A DNA stretch of 64,000 nt. It comes from Ruficoccus amylovorans. GTDB taxonomy: Bacteria; Verrucomicrobiota; Verrucomicrobiia; Opitutales; Cerasicoccaceae. Positions 26,215 to 34,934 of this stretch are shown here, piece by piece. Position 1 is the stretch's first letter, and every line of letters begins with the position of its first letter. The notes under the pieces are model-generated. The model saw nothing but the letters and a program-made list of their open reading frames with translations, ran no database searches and was not told the DNA's origin. Position numbers and translations under genes: made by a program. The stretch lies in contig NZ_JACHVB010000064.1 of assembly GCF_014230085.1 (NCBI RefSeq), forward strand, positions 124,001-188,000, given 5' to 3'.

Positions 26215-27264
26215 CTACTGAGCCCGGGCGCTGGCGCTGGCGATGCGGGCTTCCAGTTCTTCGCGGGCGTCCTGTAGGGCGGATCGGTCCACACTGGCGA
26301 GGATCTTTCGGGCCTCGTCGAGGCGGCCCATTTCGATGAGGACGCGGGCCTGCTGAAGCCGGATGAGGTCGAGCTTGAGCGGGTCGGTCACCCCCTTGGC
26401 GAGGATGGTCCACTGGTTGAGGGCGTCCTGCCAGTCGGGGTTTGCCACCTGGAAAAAGGCTTCCGCGTAACGGATGTGGTAATCGCGGTTGGAAGGCTCC
26501 ATGCTTGAGGCTTCGTGGAAAGCGTCGAGCATGTTGCGGTCGAGGGTCTCGGCCGTGAGCACACCGTTGTCGATGTAGTACTGGCGGTAGTGGGAGAGCA
26601 GTTCGCCCAGTTCGTAGCGGTAAAGCGGTACTTCGGGCTCAAGGTCGATGGCGGCGATGTAGTAGGGCAGGGCGAGTGCGTACTCACCCTCCTCGGCCAG
26701 AAAATTCCCGATCTGCTGCTTGGCCACGGCGAGGTTGGGGTCGAGCATATTGGCCTTCATGAAGGCGTTGTTGGCGGACTTGTTCTCGCCGATGCGGCGC
26801 AGGAATTTCCCGTAGAGCAGGTAGCCGTACACGTAGTCGGGGTTGTCGAGCAGGAAGGAGTCGTACTGGGTGGCGATACCCTGAAGGCGGCGTTCGTATT
26901 CGAGTTGGTCGCGGCGGGCCGGGTCGGTTTCGATTTCCTTGAAGAGCGCGTCCTGCTCTTCGATGATGCCGATCAGGCGAGATTCGGAGAGTGTTTGGCG
27001 GTAGGGTTCGTGCTCGCCGTCGGAGTCTGTGGCGGGGGGCGCTGTGTCCACCGCGGGGGCGCTTGACTCGGGTTGGGCAGGGGCGGTTTCCTCTTCGTCG
27101 TCGCCGAAAAGACCGTCGTAGATGCTGTCAAAGAAATCGGCTCTCGCGCTGTGACCGGCCAGCACGACGGCCAGCGCGAAGACGCCCATCAGGCGGCCTG
27201 CGCCCTTGTGGCGGCTGACGGGCGAAAGAAGTCCGTGGACGAAACTGGAGAGAGCGGATTTCAT
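26215..27264 (-). CDS. Exported TPR-repeat protein
   Basis: A 349-residue protein with a long signal region (hydrophobic GVFALAVVLAGHSARA, about 27-42), an acidic low-complexity linker (DDEEETAPAQPESSAPAVD) and then tetratricopeptide-like helices. Recognisable TPR units are YVYGYLLYGKFLRRIGENKSA, LAVAKQQIGNFLAEEGEYALA and VARVLIEMGRLDEARKIL-type segments. It is probably a periplasmic scaffold. No specific partner can be named from context: the PEP-CTERM gene lies downstream and the TsaB-like gene is divergent. Confidence 0.75.
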   Translation of the reverse strand: MKSALSSFVHGLLSPVSRHKGAGRLMGVFALAVVLAGHSARADFFDSIYDGLFGDDEEETAPAQPESSAPAVDTAPPATDSDGEHEPYRQTLSESRLIGIIEEQDALFKEIETDPARRDQLEYERRLQGIATQYDSFLLDNPDYVYGYLLYGKFLRRIGENKSANNAFMKANMLDPNLAVAKQQIGNFLAEEGEYALALPYYIAAIDLEPEVPLYRYELGELLSHYRQYYIDNGVLTAETLDRNMLDAFHEASSMEPSNRDYHIRYAEAFFQVANPDWQDALNQWTILAKGVTDPLKLDLIRLQQARVLIEMGRLDEARKILASVDRSALQDAREELEARIASASARAQ

Positions 27265-27342
27265 GACAAAGGATTATCGAGGACCACGCTTGCCCGGGCG
27301 GCAAGTGTAATCAACCCCTCTCCCCTGCCTATGGGAGGGGGG

Positions 27343-27380
27343 AGTTTGAAAGTTTGAAGGTTTGAGAGTTTGAAAGTTAA
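27343..27380 (+). repeat. TTTGAAAG/TTTGAGAG heptamer-octamer tract, copy 1
   Basis: The tract reads GAGTTTGAAAGTTTGAAGG followed by TTTGAGAGTTTGAAAG, a short tandem of degenerate TTTGARAG units. Related tracts are at 50640-50762 and 62637-62673. Confidence 0.65.
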
Positions 27381-27480
27381 GTGGGGGATGGGTTCCATGG
27401 GCCGCGTGGCCAATCTCTTTGCGTGTTCGCCGCCCATTATATTGCCAAAATGGCCGGACTTGCGGTAATACTACCGGCCT

Positions 27481-28128
27481 GTGGATAACGACCGCCTATA
27501 CCTTTATCTCGACGCCAGCTCAGTCAGCGTGCAGGCCGGGCTCTGGCGTAAGGGGTGCTGGCTCGCCTACCGGAGTGAAAACAGCCCGGCGCTGGAGAGT
27601 ATTTTTACCCTCGTGCAGGGCTGCCTTGATGACGCCGCGCAACCGCTCGACGCGGTGCAGGGCTTTGTCCACTGCGAGGGGCCGGGCTCTGTGCTGGGAA
27701 TTCGGCTGGCGGGTATGGCAATTCGTAGCTGGCTTGCTCTGCCCGCCTGGGCCGGGGCAGAGGTGCTGGCCTTCCGGAGTCTGGACCTGACGGCCGCGCT
27801 GGTCGCTGCCAGCAGGCAGCCGGAGGGGACGTTTCATGTCATTTCGGAGGCACGCCAGACCTGTTGGAATCTGCTCACCGTCCCCGGGGGCGATATCGTC
27901 GAGGTCGAGCCCGAGGCTCTCGACGCGCTGGCTGGTCCCGTGTTTTACCTGCGCCAGCGTAAATCCTGGCACACGCCACCCGCGGGGGCGGAGGCCATCG
28001 CTAACGACCTGAGCAGCCACCCCGAGTTGCTTGCGTCTCCCGGGCTGCTTTCGCCCGTCGAAGCCCCCGGCCTCTACCGGGTCAACGAACCCTCCTACCG
28101 CACCTGGACCCCGGAGCGACACCGCTAG
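27481..28128 (+). CDS. Divergent TsaB-like protein
   Basis: A 215-residue protein in the ASKHA-type TsaB (YeaZ) family by two signs: LYLYLDASSVSVQAGLW at the N-terminus, and GFVHCEGPGSVLGIRLAGMAI, which parallels the GPGSFTGLRIG motif. TsaB partners TsaD in t6A37 tRNA modification. Divergence is strong and a catalytic role is not expected, since TsaB is structural. The start is GTG at 27481. The TAG stop is formed by the end of the palindromic element that follows, so the original C-terminus may have been altered by that insertion. Confidence 0.7.
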   Translation: MDNDRLYLYLDASSVSVQAGLWRKGCWLAYRSENSPALESIFTLVQGCLDDAAQPLDAVQGFVHCEGPGSVLGIRLAGMAIRSWLALPAWAGAEVLAFRSLDLTAALVAASRQPEGTFHVISEARQTCWNLLTVPGGDIVEVEPEALDALAGPVFYLRQRKSWHTPPAGAEAIANDLSSHPELLASPGLLSPVEAPGLYRVNEPSYRTWTPERHR

Positions 28129-28334
28129 TGTCCCGAGTCTTAAGTCCTCGGCATAAGTTTTGAGGGTGCAACTCAGTTTGGATGCCCCCTCAGGGATTAC
28201 GGCTTTCAGTTTTACTGAAAGCCGTAATCCCTGACGCGATGCGGAAGCATCGAAAGTGCAGGCTTCGCCTGCCGCGGGTGCGGGCTGCGTAAGCCCGCAA
28301 TAATTATGCCGGGAACTTAAGACTCGGCACACTA
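28126..28334. mobile_element. MITE-like palindromic element with 31-bp terminal inverted repeats
   Basis: Left end 28126-28156 and right end 28304-28334 are inverted repeats with three mismatches, starting TAGTGT(C/G)CCGAGTCTTAAG. Inside are a perfect 20-bp stem with TTT loop (28191-28210 with 28214-28233) and smaller hairpins at 28238-28251, 28258-28272 and 28279-28299. The outer TA pair fits a TA-target (Tc1/IS630-type) duplication; alternatively CCGC at 28122-28125 and 28335-28338 is a 4-bp duplication. It encodes no protein. Its ends provide the TAG stop of both convergent neighbours. Confidence 0.72.
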
Positions 28335-29483
28335 CCGCAGTTGCAGGATCGCGCCCTTGAGGTAGTGGCTTTCGGGCATGGTCAGGAGGACCGGGTGGTC
28401 GGCGGGTTGGCCGGTTTCCTCGATCACCACGAAGTCGCGGCGGGCGTCTCCGGCGGCTTCGGCCAGCACGCTCATGAACTGGGCGGGGGAGACATTCTGG
28501 GAGCAGGAGTAGGTGGCGAGAATGCCGCCGGGCGGGAGCATCCGCATAGCCCGCAGGTTCAGCTCCTTGTAGCCGCGCAGCGCACCGTCGAGCGACTTCT
28601 TGCTCCGGGCGAAGGAGGGCGGGTCGAGCACGATCAGGTCGAAGTTCTCCTGCCGGTTGGCGGTGAACCAGTCGAACATGTTCATGACGGAAAAATCCAC
28701 CGCGAGCTGGTTCTTGCCCGCGTTGAGACGAGCGGCCTGCACGCACTCCTCAGAGATATCGACGGCGAGCACGGACTCGGCTCCGGCCTTGGCGCAGTGG
28801 AGGGCGAAGCCGCCCTGATGGCAGAAGCCGTCGAGCACGCGGCGGCCCTTGGCCAGCTCAGCCACGCGCAGGTGTTGGGCGCGCTGGTCGAGGTAGAAGC
28901 CCGTTTTATGGCCGCTGTGCAGGTCGATGAAGAACTCGATCCCGTCCAACATCAGCCAGGCGGCCTCGGCGGGGTTGCCGCTCAGGGTGGTGACAGAGGT
29001 TTCCAGCCCCTCCAGCTTGCGGCTGGGGGCGTCGTTGCGGTAAACAATATCAGCTGGCGAGAGCAGGCGCTGGAGGCAGGTGGTGATGATCGGCAGGGCC
29101 TGGTCCATACCGGCGGTCAGGGCCTGCACGACGAGCACCTGGCCGAACTGGTCAACGACCAGCCCCGGCAGGCCGTCGGCCTCGGACCAGACCAGGCGGC
29201 GAGCCGTATCGGGGGCGCGTCGGGCGATGGCGGCTTCCAGTGCGGCCTTGAGAAAGGACTCGTCGAAGGCGACCTTGTCGCGGCTGTAGCGCCGCCAGAT
29301 GATCTGCGACTTGGCGTTGTACAGGCCCATGCCCATGAAGCGTCCGCGCGAGTCGCGCAGTTCGACCTCCCGGCCGTTGTGTTCGTCGGGCAGCAGGCGG
29401 GTGACTTCCCCACTGAAGACCCAGGGGTGCCCGCGCTGGACGCGGGGGGACGGACCCGGTTTGAGTTTTAAGGACGCGCTCAT
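28332..29483 (-). CDS. rlmI: 23S rRNA C5-methyltransferase RlmI-like
   Basis: A 383-residue protein: PUA domain first (LKLKPGPSPRVQRGHPWVFSGEV), then a central EEHB-like region, then a Rossmann methyltransferase with RVLDGFCHQGGFALHCAK, AVDIS and VLDPPSFARSKKS. This is the RlmI/YccW family, which makes m5C1962 in 23S rRNA. Length is close to E. coli RlmI (396). Its TAG stop falls in the terminal inverted repeat of the palindromic element at 28126-28334. Confidence 0.9.
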   Translation of the reverse strand: MSASLKLKPGPSPRVQRGHPWVFSGEVTRLLPDEHNGREVELRDSRGRFMGMGLYNAKSQIIWRRYSRDKVAFDESFLKAALEAAIARRAPDTARRLVWSEADGLPGLVVDQFGQVLVVQALTAGMDQALPIITTCLQRLLSPADIVYRNDAPSRKLEGLETSVTTLSGNPAEAAWLMLDGIEFFIDLHSGHKTGFYLDQRAQHLRVAELAKGRRVLDGFCHQGGFALHCAKAGAESVLAVDISEECVQAARLNAGKNQLAVDFSVMNMFDWFTANRQENFDLIVLDPPSFARSKKSLDGALRGYKELNLRAMRMLPPGGILATYSCSQNVSPAQFMSVLAEAAGDARRDFVVIEETGQPADHPVLLTMPESHYLKGAILQLR

Positions 29484-29632
29484 TGGCTGGTTGATTTAAA
29501 GGGAAAAGAGAAAGGGCCGTGCCCGGGGCCGATGGCGGGCTGATCCGGCTGCCCGGTTTTTTTTGTAAACACTGGCTAAACGCTAAAGCGCCCGGCTTGA
29601 CGAGTTAATTCGGGAGCGGGGAAGCCCTTCGC

Positions 29633-30745
29633 TCAGGAGACCTTGCGGAAGAGGTGGACGGAGAGCCCAAGCATGAGCACGAGCGGCAGCCAGGCCGAGA
29701 TGGCCAGCGGGATCAGTTCCTGCTCGCCGAGGAGGCGGCTGATGCTGGAGATCACGTAGTACAGGACGAAGAGCCCGACCGATTTTGACACGCCGACGAG
29801 CGGGTTGGTCCGCACCCCGGCCACCGCAAAGGGGATGGCGATGCCCACCACGACCAGGCACCGGAAGGGGCTGGCCAGAATGTTCATGAGGCGAATCTCG
29901 TAGGACTTCATTTTCGGGTTGGACTCGACCGGGATCTTGTCCAGCAGCATTTCCAGCTCGAAGTAGGAAAGGTCCTGCGGCTTCTTGCTCAGGGTCTTCA
30001 TCAGCACCGGGTCTTCGGTGAAATCCGGGTAGGCTTTCTTTTCAAAGGGCCGGGAGAAATAAACCTCGCCGCTGGCGGGGTCGATTTTCTGGTCGCGCCC
30101 GTCGATAAAGACCCAGTGGTTGTCCACGTCGTCGAAGTAGCCTTCGCGGGCCATGACGCGGCCCGTCTCGCGGCCGTAGGCGTCGTGCTGGTACACGTTG
30201 ATGCCGAAGCCCTCATAGGAGTACTCGCTGAAATTGTTCATGAACCACATGCGGCCTTCGCTTTGGTTGTCGAAGCACAGCAGGGGGATGTTGCCGATGT
30301 AGCGCTTGTCCACGCGCTCCTCCTCGGAGGCGAAGTGGAGGTTGTCCTTGAGGATGCGGCTCTGCTCGACCGACCAGGGGACGAGCCGGGCGTTCAGGTA
30401 CAGCAGCAGGGCCGAGAGTACGGCCCCGGCCACCCACAGGCTGCGGGTGATGCGCCAGAGGTTCATCCCGGCCGAGCGCATGGCGACGATCTCGTTGTTG
30501 CGGTGAAGATTACCCAGGGAAAACAGCAGCGAAATGAGCAGGCTGATCGGGATGATCGTCGGCAGGAAGCTCGGGGTGTAGAGCCCGAAGTACTTGAGCA
30601 CCTCCCACGTCGTCGCCCCCCAGCCGATGAAGTCGGGCAGGTCGTCGTAGAGGCGCTCCAGCAGCAGAATCCCCAGGGTGGCCGCCAGCGCCAGCACGAA
30701 GATTTTCAGCCACTCGGAAAAGACGTAACGGTCAAGCAGGCTCAT
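29633..30745 (-). CDS. LptF/LptG-family LPS export permease
   Basis: A 370-residue YjgP/YjgQ-type protein. It has membrane segments at the N-terminus (LDRYVFSEWLKIFVLALAAT) and C-terminus (PFRCLVVVGIAIPFAVAGV, ending with LVLMLGLSVHLF). Between them is a periplasmic beta-jellyroll of about 190 residues. NNEIVAMRSAGMNLWRI is the coupling-helix motif that contacts LptB. The complex moves LPS from the inner membrane to the outer leaflet. Which of LptF or LptG it is cannot be settled alone; its partner is not in the window. Confidence 0.87.
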   Translation of the reverse strand: MSLLDRYVFSEWLKIFVLALAATLGILLLERLYDDLPDFIGWGATTWEVLKYFGLYTPSFLPTIIPISLLISLLFSLGNLHRNNEIVAMRSAGMNLWRITRSLWVAGAVLSALLLYLNARLVPWSVEQSRILKDNLHFASEEERVDKRYIGNIPLLCFDNQSEGRMWFMNNFSEYSYEGFGINVYQHDAYGRETGRVMAREGYFDDVDNHWVFIDGRDQKIDPASGEVYFSRPFEKKAYPDFTEDPVLMKTLSKKPQDLSYFELEMLLDKIPVESNPKMKSYEIRLMNILASPFRCLVVVGIAIPFAVAGVRTNPLVGVSKSVGLFVLYYVISSISRLLGEQELIPLAISAWLPLVLMLGLSVHLFRKVS

Positions 30746-30838
30746 GGATTAATGCAAGCGGCCAGCTTACCCCGGGCGGGGGGCAAGTCGATTTTTTTCT
30801 GGCTCCGTGGCATGGAAGCTGTTGAATGCAAGGCACTC

Positions 30839-32602
30839 ATGTCTTGTTCCGGCTCACAGGAAGGGTGGAATTCCCGGCTCGGTGTCATCCTCGCGGTGGC
30901 GGGCAGCGCGGTTGGACTGGGGAATTTCCTGCGCTTTCCCGGTCAGGCGGCCGAGCATGGCGGTGGGGCGTTCATGATCGCCTACGTGATTTCGTTTTTG
31001 ATTATCGGTCTGCCGATGTGCTGGTCGGAATGGACGCTGGGGCGGCACGGCGGAAGCAAGGGCTTCAACTCCTGCCCCGGTATTTTCAATGCCATCTGGC
31101 GCAGCCCGGCGGCCAAATACGTGGGCATCATCGGGGTGCTGATCCCGGTTATCATCTACATGTACTACGTCAATATCGAGGCGTGGTGCCTGGGCTACGC
31201 GGTCAATTTTCTGGCCGGTAATCTCGACTTTGATTCGGCGAAGGAATCGACGGGCTGGTGGGCCAGCTTTATCGGTGCCGGGGAAAATGGGGCGGCCCTC
31301 GTTGGCGGGGCCAAGGAGGGAATGGGGCCGCTGCAAGGGGTGGGCGTGTACCTGCTGGCGGTTTTTGCCCTGAATTTCCTGCTCATCTACCGGGGTGTTT
31401 CCGGGGGGATCGAGCTGTTCTGCAAGGTGGCCGTGCCGACGCTGGTGGTGCTGGCGCTGGTCGTGCTGATCCGGGTGATGACGTTGGGCGCGCCTGATCC
31501 CGCTGAGCCGGCCGAGAACGTCAACAACGGCCTCGGTTTTCTCTGGAACCCGAACAAAACCTTTTTCGAGGAGACCGATCCGGCAACCGGGGAGGTGGTC
31601 TATAAGCGCGAGGTGGTGGACAAGCACCTGATCGCGGAATTTCGCCAGCAGGCCGCGCAAGACCCGGAGCGTTACACGGTCAGGGAGGTCTCGATCTGGA
31701 CCCAGCTGGCCAATCCGCAGCTCTGGCTGGCCGCCGCCGGGCAGATATTTTTCTCCCTCTCGGTCGGCTTCGGGGTGATTATCACGTACTCCAGCTACAT
31801 GCGCAAGGACGACGACATCGTGCTCAGCGGCCTGGCGGCCACCAGCGCGAACGAGTTTTGCGAAGTGGCGCTCGGGGGGTTGATTACCGTCCCGGCGGCG
31901 GTCGCTTTCATCGGGGTGGCCGGGCTGTCCGGTATCGGCCTGAGCACGTTCGACCTAGGCTTTAAGGTGCTCCCGCTGGTGTTTTCGGAAATGCCCTTGG
32001 GGAATGTGTTCGGCTTTCTGTGGTTTTTCCTCCTCTTCCTGGCGGCCATGACCAGTTCGATTTCGATGCTCCAGCCGGGGATCGCGTTTATCGAGGAGGC
32101 GTTCAAGACCGACCGTAAGCGTTCGACCGCGATCCTGGGGTTTGTCACGGCGGTGGGCAGCGCGTTTGTGGTGTACTTCAGCGCGGACGCCAAGGCGCTC
32201 GACACGCTGGATTTCTGGGCGGCGAACTTCCTCATCTTCGTGCTGGCCACGATCCAGATCATCATGTTCGGCTGGATCTTCGGGGTGGACCGCGGGCTGT
32301 CCGAAGCCAGTCGGGGGGCGGCCATCCGCATCCCGCGTATTTACCGGTTCGTTATCAAGTTCCTGTGCCCGCTGTTTCTGATTACAGTTTTTGTGCTCTG
32401 GGTGCTGACCAGCGTCTTTGGCCTCAATCTCACCAGTGGCGAATCCGAGCTGAGCAGCTACATCGTGGACCTGTTTGTCGAGCCGAACGTTGCCGCCTGG
32501 CTCAGTGTCGGGCTGATGGCGACGCTCGGGGTGGCCTTTTTGCTCATCGTTTCAACCGTCCAGCGCTACAAGGACTACCAGAAGCAGGAGGCCGACTCAT
32601 GA
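30839..32602 (+). CDS. Sodium-dependent (SNF/NSS) transporter, MetP-like
   Basis: A 587-residue protein with about 12 membrane segments. It opens with WNSRLGVILAVAGSAVGLGNFLRFP, the NSS signature that forms the sodium and substrate site in TM1. Further NSS marks are GGGAFMIAYVISFLIIGLPM and SLSVGFGVIITYSSYM (TM6-7 region). A loop insert near 31500-31680 (EPAENVNNGLGFLWNP on) lengthens it relative to LeuT. The start at 30839 is preceded by AAGG. The overlapping small gene downstream suggests a MetPS-type two-component amino-acid symporter. Confidence 0.9.
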   Translation: MSCSGSQEGWNSRLGVILAVAGSAVGLGNFLRFPGQAAEHGGGAFMIAYVISFLIIGLPMCWSEWTLGRHGGSKGFNSCPGIFNAIWRSPAAKYVGIIGVLIPVIIYMYYVNIEAWCLGYAVNFLAGNLDFDSAKESTGWWASFIGAGENGAALVGGAKEGMGPLQGVGVYLLAVFALNFLLIYRGVSGGIELFCKVAVPTLVVLALVVLIRVMTLGAPDPAEPAENVNNGLGFLWNPNKTFFEETDPATGEVVYKREVVDKHLIAEFRQQAAQDPERYTVREVSIWTQLANPQLWLAAAGQIFFSLSVGFGVIITYSSYMRKDDDIVLSGLAATSANEFCEVALGGLITVPAAVAFIGVAGLSGIGLSTFDLGFKVLPLVFSEMPLGNVFGFLWFFLLFLAAMTSSISMLQPGIAFIEEAFKTDRKRSTAILGFVTAVGSAFVVYFSADAKALDTLDFWAANFLIFVLATIQIIMFGWIFGVDRGLSEASRGAAIRIPRIYRFVIKFLCPLFLITVFVLWVLTSVFGLNLTSGESELSSYIVDLFVEPNVAAWLSVGLMATLGVAFLLIVSTVQRYKDYQKQEADS

Positions 32603-32748
32603 CCTCCGCCGGCTGGATAGTGATGATTCTCTCGGTCGGGACTGTTTGCACGCTGTTCGTGTGGTGCATGTGGAAAGTGGTATGCACGCCCAACGAAACC
32701 GAGCACATAAAGGGGATTCAGGACCACACACCGGATGAGGAGAGTTAG
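32599..32748 (+). CDS. Small membrane subunit of the NSS transporter (MetS-like)
   Basis: A 49-residue single-span protein: MTSAGWIVMILSVGTVCTLF-VWCMWKVV, then CTPNETEHIKGIQDHTPDEES. The ATG overlaps the transporter stop (ATGA). Small partners of this size are known for methionine/alanine NSS transporters (MetS with MetP in Corynebacterium). The hydrophobic span, W-x-V-x-C motif and short acidic tail fit that family. This short gene is easy to miss in annotation. Confidence 0.78.
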   Translation: MTSAGWIVMILSVGTVCTLFVWCMWKVVCTPNETEHIKGIQDHTPDEES

Positions 32749-32762
32749 AGCACTTTCAAATA

Positions 32763-32858
32763 GTCTTGATAAAGTCAGGGATTTAACAGGAAGGCCGGAA
32801 AGAACGCAAAGTCAGTTCGGAGACTTGGCTTTCCTCACTTCCCGCCCTTCCTGTTTAA
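32763..32858. repeat. Inverted-arm repeat (TTAACAGGAAG family), copy 2
   Basis: TTAACAGGAAG at 32783-32793 with CTTCCTGTTTAA at 32847-32858; inner arm GCCGGAAAGAACGCAAAG. The 45 bases from TCTTGAT through AGAACGC match the copy at 10805-10850 closely. It fills the gap between the NSS operon and the convergent mtaB gene. Confidence 0.78.
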
Positions 32859-32897
32859 AAACGGTATTAGACGGATAGCATTACCCTTCTGCGCACG

Positions 32898-34229
32898 CTA
32901 CCCCAGCACTTCGACCAACTCGCCCTCGACGAAATCCGCACTGACGCGTTGCAGGCGGACGCGCCCGAGGCGGTTGCGGACCGAGACCGGGTCGGGCATG
33001 GGGACCACCACGCGCACGTAGTTGTCGGTCAGGCCCGGGGCGATGCCCTCGCGCGGGTCTTCAAAGAGCACACGCATTTCGCGGCCCAGGTGTGCCTCGT
33101 GCCAGCGTTGGCGGAGACGTTCGGCCAGCGCCCGCAGGCGGGCGGAGCGCCTGTGCCGTTCGCGCATCGGGACGTGGTCGTCCCGGCGGGCGGCGAGGGT
33201 GCCTTCGCGTTCAGAGTAGGTAAAGACGTGCGCCCAGGCCACGGGATTGTCCAAAAGCAGGCGGCAACTGTCCTGAAAGTCTTCCTCGGTCTCACCCGGA
33301 AAGCCGACCATGACGTCCGTCCCGACAAAGAGATCCGGCACAGCCTCGGCCGCGCGCTGGACGAAGTCCGCCCAGGCGGTCGCGTCGTAGCGGCGGCGCA
33401 TTTGCTCTAAAACCTTGTCCGAACCGCTCTGGAGGGGCAGGTGCAGGTAGGGCAGGAGGGCGTGTGCCGGGTCGGCCATCCGCTCGAAAAGCGCCCACGG
33501 CACGGTGGTTGGCTCGATGCTGCTGATGCGGATGCGGTCGAGACCGTCCACCCGGTCGAGGGCATCGACCAGCCCGAGGATGTCGAGGCCGGAGTTGTCG
33601 TAGGTGCCGATGTTGACGCCGGTGAGGACGAGTTCGCGTACCCCGCGCGAGACCTGACTGTCCACCTCGCGCATGAGGTCGGCCAGGTCGCGGCTGCGCG
33701 CCCGCCCCCGGGCAAAGGGGATAATGCAAAACGAGCACACGAAGTCGCAGCCGTCCTGCACTTTGAGGTTGGCCCGCTGGTTGAAGGGCCGCTCCCCGGC
33801 GAAATTCATGGTAAAATCGCGGCGGTCGATTTTTTCCCGCACAATGACGGGCAGATCGTTTTTCTCGCCGTCGCCGATGTAGTCGAGGACGCCGAGCTTG
33901 TCCTGATTGCCCACGATCAAGTCCACTCCTTCGATGGAGGCCACCTCTTTTGCGCCCATCTGCGAGTAGCACCCGACCACGGCGGTGAAGGCTTCCGGGT
34001 TGCGCTTGATGAAGTTGCGGATGGTCTGGCGGCACTTCGAGTCGGCCTGCGCGGTGACGGTGCAGGTGTTGATGATCCCGAGGTCGGCCTCCTGCCCGAA
34101 GGGCACGATCTCGTAGCCCGCTTCGACCAGCTTTTCGCGCAGCGCCAGCGTCTCGCTCTGGTTGAGTCGGCAACCGAGCGTGTGCAGGCTGGCGCGCGGG
34201 CGGCGCTGGTCTTGGGCGGACGTGCTCAT
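32898..34229 (-). CDS. mtaB: tRNA t6A37 methylthiotransferase MtaB
   Basis: A 443-residue radical-SAM methylthiotransferase. The N-terminal UPF0004 domain ligates one cluster through LGCRLNQSE, NTCTVT and VGCYSQ. The radical-SAM motif is CDFVCSFC. A C-terminal TRAM-like domain follows (LTDNYVRVVVP, ending VSADFVEGELVEV). TLGCRLNQSE, rather than GCQMN, marks MtaB (ms2t6A) and not MiaB. ATG at 34229 begins MSTSAQDQ; an earlier in-frame start lies in a repeat and is not credible. Confidence 0.92.
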   Translation of the reverse strand: MSTSAQDQRRPRASLHTLGCRLNQSETLALREKLVEAGYEIVPFGQEADLGIINTCTVTAQADSKCRQTIRNFIKRNPEAFTAVVGCYSQMGAKEVASIEGVDLIVGNQDKLGVLDYIGDGEKNDLPVIVREKIDRRDFTMNFAGERPFNQRANLKVQDGCDFVCSFCIIPFARGRARSRDLADLMREVDSQVSRGVRELVLTGVNIGTYDNSGLDILGLVDALDRVDGLDRIRISSIEPTTVPWALFERMADPAHALLPYLHLPLQSGSDKVLEQMRRRYDATAWADFVQRAAEAVPDLFVGTDVMVGFPGETEEDFQDSCRLLLDNPVAWAHVFTYSEREGTLAARRDDHVPMRERHRRSARLRALAERLRQRWHEAHLGREMRVLFEDPREGIAPGLTDNYVRVVVPMPDPVSVRNRLGRVRLQRVSADFVEGELVEVLG

Positions 34230-34290
34230 GGGAAGCTGACCATTAGTCATTTCTCATCGGCCATTAGTCAATGGTCAATGGGCAGGCACA
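34230..34290. repeat. CCATTAGTCA-type short repeats upstream of mtaB
   Basis: GACCATTAGTCATTTCTCATC is followed by GGCCATTAGTCAATGGTCAATG, giving two direct copies of CCATTAGTCA and an inverted TGACCATTG-like element. A related tract with TTTCTCAGTGGCCAT is at 61830-61850. These look like small dispersed repeats. Confidence 0.5.
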
Positions 34291-34436
34291 TTTATCGCCG
34301 TGTGACGCCCACAAGGTGGCGGTGCGGCGGTCTGGCCCGCTGATTAATGACCCCCGCCGCTTTGTGCCGGGTGGAGGAGCAGTCTCTCATGGTCGAGTGC
34401 GGCCACGCACCGCACAAACTTAGTGCAAGAGCTTGG

Positions 34437-34835
34437 CTAGCCGATTTTGCGCTCGATGGCTTCGAGGGCGCGGTCGTGCTCGAACCTTACCAGCGCGGGA
34501 ACGGCGTCGTAGGCGGTGAAGACCCCGCCGTCAATCTGCTCCTCGATGCGGCGGCAAAGCTCGGAGAGGCGCAGCAGGCCGGTGTTGGCGGCGCTGCCCG
34601 CGATGAAGTGGATGCCTGGTCGCAGGGCCGAGGGGTCATGGGCGGCTGCGCTGGTTGCGATTTGTTCAAGCTTGGAGCCGGATTCGCCCCGGAAGGTATC
34701 CACGATTTCGCGCATGAAGGCCGGATCGCTCTCGGAAGCTTCCGTGAGCAGGTCTATCTGTTCCTGATCAAGGAGCTCCAGCTCCGGAGAGAGTGAGAAA
34801 AGTGCTGATTCCTGGGCGATGAGCTGGTCCGACAT
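34437..34835 (-). CDS. Histidine phosphotransfer (Hpt) domain protein
   Basis: A 132-residue stand-alone Hpt protein. PGIHFIAGSAANTGLLRLSELCR contains the phosphorylatable His (H76) in the H-x3-G-S-(A/S)-x2-(T/A)-G consensus of multistep phosphorelays. Upstream helices carry DPAFMREIVDTF, typical of Hpt bundles. It lies just downstream of a receiver and a PP2C phosphatase on the same strand, so it may shuttle phosphate to the stand-alone receiver at 34935. No hybrid histidine kinase is in the window. Confidence 0.82.
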   Translation of the reverse strand: MSDQLIAQESALFSLSPELELLDQEQIDLLTEASESDPAFMREIVDTFRGESGSKLEQIATSAAAHDPSALRPGIHFIAGSAANTGLLRLSELCRRIEEQIDGGVFTAYDAVPALVRFEHDRALEAIERKIG

Positions 34836-34934
34836 GGGCGTTGGGAGGTCTGTGTAGAAATGACGGAAAGTTCCGGTTTAGACAAATGAATAACACATAT
34901 TACCAGGGCCTTTTTCTTCTGGCGGGGTAGGGTA

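Noticed and set aside
30116-30838. N-terminal extension of the NSS transporter over the lptG-like gene
   Set aside because: It is antisense to lptG, and the transporter signature begins about 10 residues after the ATG at 30839, preceded by AAGG.
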